Shown one piece after another: positions 1-5,282 of a DNA stretch of 5,282 nt. Source of the stretch: an uncultured Eubacteriales bacterium (GTDB lineage: Bacteria > Bacillota > Clostridia > Oscillospirales > Oscillospiraceae); the NCBI GenBank assembly GCA_905201305.1, contig CAJKNS010000178.1, positions 1-5,282 of the forward strand. Direction: 5' to 3'. Numbering within the stretch: position 1 is the stretch's first letter; every line of letters begins with the position of its first letter. The translations under genes and the position numbers were made by a program. The notes below the pieces were generated by a model. That model was not told the DNA's origin and did no database searches. It saw only the letters and a list, made by a program, of their open reading frames with translations.

Positions 1-498
1 AACGCCCATAATCGCGGAAACCCGATCCACAGCCATATGGGAAATCTCGCAGCCGGGGCAGGAGAATTCGCCGACGATCTTCAGCCGTAGGCACTCCAGA
101 TACTGCTTTTCAACAGCAAGGGTGGAATATGCCTCACGGATGGCGCCGGCATAGGTTGCAAAGACAACGCCCTTTACATCATCGGGGGGAGGCGCCTGCA
201 TATCCATTCCGGGACCAGCCTGACTGCGCCACATTCTGGGGGGCTCCGGCTGCGTCAGACCAAGAACCCGACCAATCACCGGAGAAGGAAGCCCTGCCAT
301 AATGGGGCTGCCCAGACACACAAAGTCATAGTCGTCAAAATAAACGGGATCCTTTTTAAAGCTGGTCTTTGCGGTGATCTTCACCAGGTCATAGCTCCAG
401 CCGCAGTTTTCAAAGGCTTTTCCGAATGCCTTTGCGACCTTTTCGGTGTTGCCGGTGACGGATGCATACAGAATCAGACCCTTTTTCTTAATTGCCAT
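1..498 (-). CDS. Flavodoxin-like protein (C-terminus beyond window edge)
   Basis: Reading the minus strand from an ATG at 498 gives 166 codons with no stop before the left edge, so the 3' end is missing. The N-terminus is a beta strand (GLILYAS, residues 7-13) followed by the loop S-V-T-G-N-T (13-18) and EKVAKAF. This is the classic flavodoxin FMN-phosphate loop (S/T-x-T-G-x-T). The second Rossmann-type strand and loop are DYDFVCLGSPI (56-66) and a third strand is GVVFATYAG (110-118). This marks a small cytosolic FMN-binding electron carrier or oxidoreductase rather than an enzyme with an obvious substrate. Residues 83-106 are rich in Pro and Met, where flavodoxins have a flavin-contacting loop, and a CPGC motif lies at 147-150. 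The start is decided by GGAGG at 506-510, seven bases upstream. The gene is divergent from the AraC regulator. The flavodoxin fold is secure; the exact subfamily and partner are unknown. Confidence 0.85.
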   Translation of the reverse strand, partial: MAIKKKGLILYASVTGNTEKVAKAFGKAFENCGWSYDLVKITAKTSFKKDPVYFDDYDFVCLGSPIMAGLPSPVIGRVLGLTQPEPPRMWRSQAGPGMDMQAPPPDDVKGVVFATYAGAIREAYSTLAVEKQYLECLRLKIVGEFSCPGCEISHMAVDRVSAIMGV

Positions 499-519
499 GG
501 AAATTCCTCCAATCATAAT

Positions 520-549
520 TTGAATTGCATGACCGCATTATAGCATGAT
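520..549 (+). promoter_or_regulatory. Weak candidate promoter of the AraC-family gene
   Basis: On the plus strand TTGAAT (520-525) and CATGAT (544-549) are separated by 18 bases, and each matches the sigma-A consensus at four of six positions. The -10 regions of the two divergent genes would overlap, so the two transcripts could compete. This is a weak match in a short AT-rich stretch and may be chance. Confidence 0.2.
537..545 (-). promoter_or_regulatory. Extended -10 promoter element of the flavodoxin-like gene
   Basis: The minus strand reads TGCTATAAT, a perfect TATAAT with the TGn extension that lets sigma-A promoters work with a weak -35. It lies about 39 bases upstream of the flavodoxin-like start, so transcription would begin near 530 and leave a leader of about 30 bases containing the GGAGG site. 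No good -35 hexamer exists at 16-18 bases; TTGGAA on the minus strand (564-569) is 21 bases away. This fits an extended -10 or an activator-dependent promoter. Confidence 0.6.
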
Positions 550-557
550 CCGGGGTT

Positions 558-581
558 CCGGTCTTCCAAAATTGGAACCGG
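558..581. repeat. Inverted repeat in the divergent intergenic region (candidate operator)
   Basis: The core TTCCAA-AA-TTGGAA (564-577) has perfect six-base arms. Flanking CCGG at 558-561 and 578-581 extends the symmetry with a two-base bulge (TC) on the left. It sits just upstream of the -10 of the flavodoxin-like gene and ends at the base before the ATG at 582 of the AraC gene. It has no T-tract on either strand, so it is unlikely to be an intrinsic terminator. A binding site for the neighbouring AraC protein or another dimeric regulator is the best guess, though AraC proteins more often bind direct repeats. Confidence 0.45.
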
Positions 582-2177
582 ATGCTTTCACCCTGGGACA
601 CAGCTGAACAGGGGGCGATAGAGTTGAAGCGATGCATTGTATTATCCCATGCGTATCCCTTCTTGCGGGACATCTCCGCGCTGTTAGCGGAGGACGCCGC
701 CTGCTGGCAGCTGCATGAGGCGGTATCTTATGAGGATGGGCTGGAGCTAGGACGTACAACCAAAGCAGAGCTGATGCTGGTGGATGTAAAGGCACTGGGC
801 GACCCGCCGGAATGGTTTCTGACGGGCATGGAGCCGTATGTTGACCATACCTGGTTGGTGGTGACCGGAAGCGACCGGGCGTATCAGATGCCGGTGATGC
901 AGCTGGAGCAGCCCATTCATCAGGAGAGCCTGGCGTTTTATCTTTCCAATACGGTGGAGATGGTGCAGGCACAGCAGGTGATGGACTGGTCGGACCCAAA
1001 GCTTGCCCATGTGCAGCATATTCTGCTGGACCATTTTTGGAGCGGGCTGCTCCATGGCTGGCTTCGGGCGGACCGCACCATGCTGACCATGGCAGCCCAG
1101 GGGATTTTCATGCCGGGGCTGGAACAAAGACCGGTTCAGCCGGTATTGGTGCGGACCATTCACCAAAACAAGGTGCAGGAGAGCCATTCCGCTGCGGCGC
1201 AGGTCCATCTGTATTTTGAGGAGCTTTTGAGCAGCTGCCTGCTTTCCGGGCAGGAAACAGGCGCAGTGATGGATCGATTTGACCAGAAATGGGCGGTAAT
1301 CCTCTACGGCGCGCAGACGCCGGAGCAGCTCCAGGAACGGTGCAGACAGGCAATTTGCCGGGGCAAGGAGGACGGCTGGATTCTGAGCTTTTATCTGGGA
1401 AATTCGGTGCTGCCGGAACAACTGTCGGAGGAGTGGCAGCAGCTGGAGCAGTTATCTCAGCAAAACGTAGGGCTGTCCAGTGAAATTCGGGCTCATACGG
1501 AGACACTTCAGAAGCCGGTTGCCGCGCTGCCGGATATGACATTGTGGGGGCTCCTGCTGGAGCAGGGAAAGTTTCAGGAGGCAGCCCAGCAGACCGCGGA
1601 ATATGTGATGAAGCTGGCGCAGGAAAACCGGCTGGATCTCACCTGGCTCAGGAGCTTTCGGCGGGATTTGACCGGCATTCTCTACCGGGGCATGCAGACC
1701 TGCGGCATTCCGGCGCATGTGGTATTTCCAGCAGAGGAAAGCGAAACCTTCCGGCGGGGCTGTGCAACGGCGCCGCTGCTGATTGGCTGGATTCAGGAAA
1801 CCATGGGACGCTGTCAACAGTTTCTTACGTCGGAAACGGCGGATACTCCCGTGAAAAAGGCGCAGAAGTATATCCTCCAGCACATGGATCAGGAGCTGAG
1901 CCGCGAGAGCATTGCAGCCCATGTGTATGTCAGCGGCGGATATTTGGGACGGCTGTTTAAGCAGGAGCTGCATTTGAGCATTTCGGAATATATCTTCACC
2001 GAGCGCATGAAGCTGGCGGCGCGGCTGCTGGAGCAGACCGATCAGTATGTGACCTCCATTGCCGTGCGGGTGGGCTATTCCAACTTCCCGTATTTCTCCA
2101 CACAATTTAAAAAATACAGCGGTCTGACGCCGGTGGAATATCGGAACCGGATGCGGCAGGGAAAAGCCGCGGAATAA
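582..2177 (+). CDS. AraC-family transcriptional regulator, YesN-like with degenerate receiver domain
   Basis: The 531-residue protein ends in a typical AraC/XylS DNA-binding domain (about 426-525). The first helix-turn-helix holds ELSRESIAAHVYVSGGYLGR, and the second holds SIAVRVGYSNFPYFSTQFKK followed by the family signature SGLTPVEYR. Residues 17-130 follow the strand and helix order of a response-regulator receiver: CIVLSHA, then ELMLVDV (63-69), WLVVTG (91-96) and QLEQPI (108-112). The two acidic residues expected after strand 1 are Ser22-His23 and the conserved Lys before Pro is Gln110. Only Asp68 sits at a phospho-acceptor-like position. The middle (about 230-425) resembles the poorly conserved linker of YesN proteins. 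The protein should bind DNA in the cytosol and probably controls the downstream binding-protein operon, and perhaps the divergent flavodoxin gene. The start is uncertain: ATG 582 has only a weak GGA upstream, while TTG 624 has AGGGGG eight bases upstream and would begin MKRCIVL, giving 517 residues and leaving the inverted repeat in the leader. Confidence 0.9.
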   Translation: MLSPWDTAEQGAIELKRCIVLSHAYPFLRDISALLAEDAACWQLHEAVSYEDGLELGRTTKAELMLVDVKALGDPPEWFLTGMEPYVDHTWLVVTGSDRAYQMPVMQLEQPIHQESLAFYLSNTVEMVQAQQVMDWSDPKLAHVQHILLDHFWSGLLHGWLRADRTMLTMAAQGIFMPGLEQRPVQPVLVRTIHQNKVQESHSAAAQVHLYFEELLSSCLLSGQETGAVMDRFDQKWAVILYGAQTPEQLQERCRQAICRGKEDGWILSFYLGNSVLPEQLSEEWQQLEQLSQQNVGLSSEIRAHTETLQKPVAALPDMTLWGLLLEQGKFQEAAQQTAEYVMKLAQENRLDLTWLRSFRRDLTGILYRGMQTCGIPAHVVFPAEESETFRRGCATAPLLIGWIQETMGRCQQFLTSETADTPVKKAQKYILQHMDQELSRESIAAHVYVSGGYLGRLFKQELHLSISEYIFTERMKLAARLLEQTDQYVTSIAVRVGYSNFPYFSTQFKKYSGLTPVEYRNRMRQGKAAE

Positions 2178-2219
2178 CCTGAAAATGAAATCAATCCCTT
2201 TTATATTTGAAAGCGCCAA

Positions 2220-2239
2220 ATCATAAAATTCGATATGAT
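2220..2239. repeat. Inverted repeat ATCATA-N8-TATGAT
   Basis: Arms at 2220-2225 and 2234-2239 are exact six-base reverse complements with an eight-base spacer. The right arm coincides with the candidate -10 hexamer TATGAT. It could be a regulator site over the promoter of the binding-protein operon. Short AT-rich palindromes arise often by chance, so confidence is low. Confidence 0.25.
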
Positions 2240-2285
2240 AGCAGTATCCATGGTGGCAGCCTGTCCTGTGACCGAGGAGGAAACC

Positions 2286-2300
2286 ATGCGGCACCCATGA
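2286..2300 (+). other. Four-codon mini-ORF (M-R-H-P) with strong ribosome binding site
   Basis: AGGAGG at 2275-2280 lies five bases before ATG 2286, which is followed by CGG CAC CCA TGA. The stop overlaps a second ATG at 2297 (ATGA). That frame reads M-I-E-K-E-M and ends at TGA 2315-2317, six bases before the binding-protein ATG and in the same frame. The best Shine-Dalgarno sequence of the leader therefore serves a peptide of four residues. It could act as a leader that sets translation of the next gene by re-initiation, or it may be an accident of sequence. Confidence 0.3.
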
Positions 2301-2323
2301 TAGAAAAGGAGATGTGACGGATT

Positions 2324-4060
2324 ATGATGAAAAAACGATTGGTATGTCAGTTCCTGGCGGCGGCAATGCTGCTGGGACTGCTGGCTGGATGCGGCGGCAA
2401 TGCTGCTTCGGATCCTCAGAGTGCAGCTGCCCAAAGCGAGGCAACCAGCACTGCGACGGAGCAGGAAAGCAAGTCGGAAGCGACTGCGGCTCCGTCCGCT
2501 ACGCCTGCGGCAGAAAGCAGCACAGAGGAAAGCCGGATGGAATCCGCGGAAGAACCTCAGAATACGGTGAGCTATCCCATTTATGAGGAGCCGGTGAGCT
2601 TTACCTGGCTGGACATTCGCAATCCTGACTATGAGCAGGGCGTTGTAACCGAGGGACTTGCAGAGAACGAGGTTTACAAGGCGGCTTCGGAGCTGCTGGG
2701 CATTCGGGTGGATTGGCAGCTGCGGATGGATGCGGCAACCACCTATGCGCTGATTATTGCAGGCGGCGACTATCCCGACTGCTGGGGCAGTAAGCTGTCC
2801 GACTACTATTCCTCCTATGAAACGGCATATGGAGAAGAGGTCATCATTGATCTGACGGATTTGATGGACGAATATATGCCCAACTATACCGCTGCGCTGG
2901 CGGAGGATAAGAATCTGGAAGCCACCAGCTATACAGACAGCGGTCGGCGGCTGGCGATCTATCCCATCAACACGGGCTATACGCAGTTCGGCGGACAGAT
3001 TCGCGGCGATATTGTGGATAAATTGAAGCTGGAACTGCCGGAAACCTTTGATGACATGTATGATATGCTGAAGGCGATGAAGTCCGAGTATCCGGAATCC
3101 CAGCCTCTGATCCTCTCTAAGGACGGCAGCCAGAATTGCAGCTGGCTGGGCGGCGGCCTTGGGGTCATGACCACGGTTTCCTGGCGTCCCTTTGTGCAGA
3201 TGAACCTGTATCAGGTGGACGGCGAGGTCAAGCTTGGTCTGTTGGAGCCGGAGTATAAGGAATATCTGGAGCTGATCTCCAAGTGGTACAGCGAGGGGCT
3301 GATTTATCAGGACTTCTTTACCAACGAGGGCATGGGACCCCCGCAGGATGCCATTGCCTATGACACCTCCTTTGTATGGTATGGCTCTGTCAATGAAATC
3401 CCCACACTGACCGGAATCCTCCGGGATGAGGGCGCTTATATCGAGGGCATGGCAGACGTCACCCGGAAGCCCGGCGAAACCATTCATCTGGGCGACAGCA
3501 CCGCAAAGAGCATCACTGCCAACGGCGGCTACTGCGTGTCCACTGATTGCGAGCACCCGGAATATGTGCTCCAGTACATGGACTACTTCTATTCCGAAGA
3601 GGGCGGCATGGCGGCAAACTTTGGCGTAGAGGGTGAGACCTATACCATCGTCAACGGTCGTCCTGCCTATACGGATATGATCCTCAACAACGACACCTAT
3701 ACCTATGTCAGCGCGCTGTTTAAGTATTGCATCTACGAAGGACCCTTTGAGCTGGATGTAAACCGCTACTTTGCTGCATTTGATGAGAATCAGAAGGATG
3801 CGGTGGAGCGCTGGGAGAGCAACCGGGATGAGGAGTGGAACCTGCCTGCCGGCCTGACCCTGACCACAGAGGAGACAGAGGAGCGCAGCAATCTGATCGC
3901 GGAAATCGGAACCTACTGCTCGGAGATGGTGCTGAAATTCATCGTGGGCGAGCTATCCATTGAGGATAACTGGGATGCCTTTACCGAGCGGGTAGAATCC
4001 ATGGGTGCACAGACGATCATTGATATCACCCAGGCGGCTTTGGACCGGTATAACGCATAA
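2324..4060 (+). CDS. Extracellular solute-binding lipoprotein (LplA-like, ABC transporter family 1)
   Basis: The 578-residue product starts with a lipoprotein signal: MMKKR, a hydrophobic stretch (6-21) and the lipobox L-A-G-C with Cys23 as the lipidated residue. Residues 24-80 form a low-complexity Ser/Ala/Glu/Thr tether. The rest (about 88-575) resembles the large carbohydrate-type binding proteins of Firmicutes (LplA/family 1). Typical segments are ALIIAGGDYPDCW (142-154), the ETFDDMYDMLKAMK hinge-side helix (240-253) and the C-terminal WDAFTERVESMGAQ followed by DRYN (550-577). It should sit on the outer face of the membrane and deliver a sugar, glycoside or related solute to an ABC permease. 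No permease or ATPase gene lies in the window; instead an oxidoreductase follows after 12 bases. ATG 2324 and ATG 2327 are both possible starts, and TGA at 2315 rules out an earlier one. The substrate cannot be inferred. Confidence 0.9.
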   Translation: MMKKRLVCQFLAAAMLLGLLAGCGGNAASDPQSAAAQSEATSTATEQESKSEATAAPSATPAAESSTEESRMESAEEPQNTVSYPIYEEPVSFTWLDIRNPDYEQGVVTEGLAENEVYKAASELLGIRVDWQLRMDAATTYALIIAGGDYPDCWGSKLSDYYSSYETAYGEEVIIDLTDLMDEYMPNYTAALAEDKNLEATSYTDSGRRLAIYPINTGYTQFGGQIRGDIVDKLKLELPETFDDMYDMLKAMKSEYPESQPLILSKDGSQNCSWLGGGLGVMTTVSWRPFVQMNLYQVDGEVKLGLLEPEYKEYLELISKWYSEGLIYQDFFTNEGMGPPQDAIAYDTSFVWYGSVNEIPTLTGILRDEGAYIEGMADVTRKPGETIHLGDSTAKSITANGGYCVSTDCEHPEYVLQYMDYFYSEEGGMAANFGVEGETYTIVNGRPAYTDMILNNDTYTYVSALFKYCIYEGPFELDVNRYFAAFDENQKDAVERWESNRDEEWNLPAGLTLTTEETEERSNLIAEIGTYCSEMVLKFIVGELSIEDNWDAFTERVESMGAQTIIDITQAALDRYNA

Positions 4061-4065
4061 GGAGG
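4061..4065 (+). promoter_or_regulatory. Ribosome binding site deciding the oxidoreductase start
   Basis: GGAGG directly follows the TAA of the binding-protein gene (together TAAGGAGG) and lies seven bases before ATG 4073. The site fixes the start, and the absence of any room for a promoter or terminator shows that the two genes share one transcript. Confidence 0.8.
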
Positions 4066-4072
4066 CTGCCTT

Positions 4073-5282
4073 ATGGAACATGCTTACCCCACGCTGCTGT
4101 CCCCCATTTTGCGGCGGGGCTTCTACATTCGAAACCGGATGGGTGCATCGCGGGCTTATCCGCCGTTTTCTGCCGGTGTAGCAGCCAAGGAGCCCTTGAC
4201 CTCCAGTATCCCCTTTACGGCGTCCTTTGCGAAAAATGGCGCAGCCATTGTTACCTGCCGCAGCACCCGATGGGATTCCCGGGACAGCAGGGCTGGCGGC
4301 GGACCCTTTCCGCCGATGCCTCCGGAGGAGGAGCAGCAGGATGTGCCGATTTATCTAAAACCACTGGACGGACCGCCTGCCCCCGGCTCCATGAGCGGAC
4401 CGGATTTAACCATTGCCAATGTCAAGCTGAACTATATCCACACGGCGCAGGCGATTCACGACCAGGGCTCTCTGGCGATTATGTCGCTGATGGAGGTGGA
4501 GCCCTCCGGCTGGACCATCGACGAAATCCCCGAGGATGCATTGGCGCGAACCACCGATGATTTTGCCCTGCGCTGCCGGCAGTATCAGGCGCTGGGCTAT
4601 GACGGCTGCGGATTTTATATGTGCTATCGAAGCTCGCTTCTGGCACAGTCCCTGTCCCCTGCGCTGAATCATCGAAATGACCGCTATGGCTGCCCCACGG
4701 CATTGGCGCTGGAGGCGTTCCAAAAGGTGCGGGAGGCATGCGGCGAACATTTCCTGATTGAAATTGAGGTCAGCGGACAGGATATCCTGGGTGGCTATAC
4801 CCTGGAGAATCTGAGCGCCTACCTTCGGGTTTGGGAGCCGTATATTGATATTGTCCAGGTGCGGGCGGAGACGGTGGAGCTGGCGCATCCCATTGGTGCA
4901 AACTCCAATCTGGAAGTGCCGCGTACGCTGAGCTTTGCCAAAGCGCTGAAAAAGTCGGGGACCTCCCTGCTGATTGCGCCCATTGGCGGCTTTCATGATC
5001 CGACGCGAAACGAACAGTTTCTTCGGGAGGGCAGCGCAGACCTGATCTATATGGCAAGAGCCTTTGTCTGCGACAGCCATTACTATGAAAAGCTGGTTTC
5101 CGGTCATGGCGCGGATATCACCCCCTGTATCCGCTGCAACAAATGCCATACCAAGCCGGCGGAACCGGAGCCTGGCTGCTCGGTGAACCCTCTGTTTTCC
5201 ATGTCGATTCTGCCGGGCTTCCAGGAGCCGGAGCAGGCAAAGCAGCCCAAGCGGGTTGCCGTCATTGGCGGCGGACCGGCTG
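4073..5282 (+). CDS. Old Yellow Enzyme-type NADH:flavin oxidoreductase with 4Fe-4S motif (C-terminus beyond window edge)
   Basis: The 403 complete codons cover an FMN-binding TIM barrel (about 1-345), an iron-sulfur segment and the start of a nucleotide-binding domain. This is the order found in 2,4-dienoyl-CoA reductase (FadH), trimethylamine dehydrogenase and the bile-acid enzymes BaiCD/BaiH. Visible landmarks are LLSPI (8-12) with RNRM (20-23), GYDG (175-178), LSPALNHRNDRYG (194-206), ADLIYMARAF (322-331), and Cys352, 355, 358 and 369 followed by SVNP (370-373). The cysteine spacing is C-x2-C-x2-C-x10-C. RVAVIGGGPA (394-403) is the first dinucleotide-binding loop, cut by the window end. 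Full members have about 640-680 residues, so roughly 250 are missing. The usual active-site H-x-A-H after strand 4 is replaced here by F-Y-M-C-Y-R (181-186). The family reduces activated C=C bonds with NAD(P)H in the cytosol, usually in anaerobes. Co-transcription with the binding protein suggests its substrate enters through that transporter. The substrate is unknown. Confidence 0.9.
   Translation, partial: MEHAYPTLLSPILRRGFYIRNRMGASRAYPPFSAGVAAKEPLTSSIPFTASFAKNGAAIVTCRSTRWDSRDSRAGGGPFPPMPPEEEQQDVPIYLKPLDGPPAPGSMSGPDLTIANVKLNYIHTAQAIHDQGSLAIMSLMEVEPSGWTIDEIPEDALARTTDDFALRCRQYQALGYDGCGFYMCYRSSLLAQSLSPALNHRNDRYGCPTALALEAFQKVREACGEHFLIEIEVSGQDILGGYTLENLSAYLRVWEPYIDIVQVRAETVELAHPIGANSNLEVPRTLSFAKALKKSGTSLLIAPIGGFHDPTRNEQFLREGSADLIYMARAFVCDSHYYEKLVSGHGADITPCIRCNKCHTKPAEPEPGCSVNPLFSMSILPGFQEPEQAKQPKRVAVIGGGPA

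Larger units (their letters stand above)
2178..2323 (+). promoter_or_regulatory. Intergenic leader before the solute-binding protein gene
   Basis: This 146-base gap separates the AraC gene from the binding-protein gene. No hairpin with a T-tract follows the AraC stop, so read-through is possible. The first half is AT-rich, and an internal promoter is plausible: TATGAT at 2234-2239 is a good -10, but the nearest TTGA-type hexamer (TTGAAA, 2207-2212) is 21 bases upstream, which suggests activator dependence. The second half holds AGGAGG (2275-2280), two very short open frames, and AGGAG at 2307-2311, which lies 12 bases before the binding-protein start. That spacing is longer than usual. Confidence 0.4.

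Noticed and set aside
558..581. Intrinsic terminator between the divergent genes
   Set aside because: The stem is interrupted, no T-tract follows on either strand, and both flanking genes point away from it, so there is no transcript to terminate.
2178..2220. Terminator after the AraC gene
   Set aside because: A run CCCTTTTAT is present, but no compact GC-rich stem precedes it; GGGA and TCCC are too far apart to form a typical hairpin.
2207..2223. Possible catabolite-response element (TTGAAAGCGCC...)
   Set aside because: The left half matches TGNNANCG, but the closing CA is displaced by two bases and the symmetry is lost, so it falls short of a cre site.
1452..2294. Minus-strand open frame (280 codons) opposite the AraC gene
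   Set aside because: It covers the DNA encoding the helix-turn-helix domain on the other strand, and its own translation is Leu/His/Arg-rich with no motif.
2201..3556. Long minus-strand open frame (451 codons) opposite the solute-binding protein gene
   Set aside because: Its product is a low-information, Ile/His/Arg-rich string with no recognisable domain or lipoprotein feature. It overlaps a well-supported gene with clear family motifs and has no convincing ribosome binding site, so it is an antisense shadow of G/C-biased third positions.
4406..5149. Minus-strand open frame (247 codons) opposite the oxidoreductase gene
   Set aside because: No recognisable domain, and it is fully covered by the strongly supported reductase frame; it reflects codon bias.
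1..5282. CRISPR arrays, tRNA or rRNA genes, insertion sequences
   Set aside because: No regularly spaced repeats, cloverleaf-like segments, transposase motifs or terminal inverted repeats were seen.

Overview
The window looks like chromosomal DNA from an anaerobic, probably gut-dwelling, clostridial Firmicute. This is inferred from strong AGGAGG-type ribosome binding sites, a YesN-like AraC regulator, a large LplA-like sugar-type solute-binding lipoprotein with a Ser/Ala/Glu tether, and an oxygen-sensitive type of flavin/iron-sulfur enoate reductase. The protein-coding DNA is moderately GC-rich with G/C-biased third codon positions. No ribosomal or other marker gene is present, so a finer placement cannot be made from the sequence.

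Layout. Positions 1-498 (minus strand) hold the first 166 codons of a flavodoxin-like protein that runs off the left edge. A short divergent intergenic region (499 to about 581 or 623) carries a good extended -10 promoter for that gene and an inverted repeat that could be an operator. From 582 (or a TTG at 624) to 2177 on the plus strand lies an AraC-family regulator with a degenerate receiver-like N-terminus. A 146-bp gap (2178-2323) is AT-rich at first and then holds an inverted repeat, an AGGAGG sequence and two tiny open frames. Next comes the gene for a solute-binding lipoprotein (2324-4060). Twelve bases later, with an ideal ribosome binding site, begins an Old Yellow Enzyme-type flavin oxidoreductase with a four-cysteine iron-sulfur motif (4073 to the right edge, C-terminal part missing).

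Reading of the locus. The binding protein and the oxidoreductase are almost certainly co-transcribed, and the AraC protein directly upstream is the likely local regulator. The simplest inference is an uptake-and-reduce module: a lipoprotein captures a small molecule or glycoside, a flavin/Fe-S enzyme reduces an unsaturated bond, and the divergent flavodoxin-like protein may supply or accept electrons. No permease or ATPase of an ABC transporter lies inside the window, and the substrate cannot be read from the sequence. The module idea is inference; the individual family assignments are well supported.
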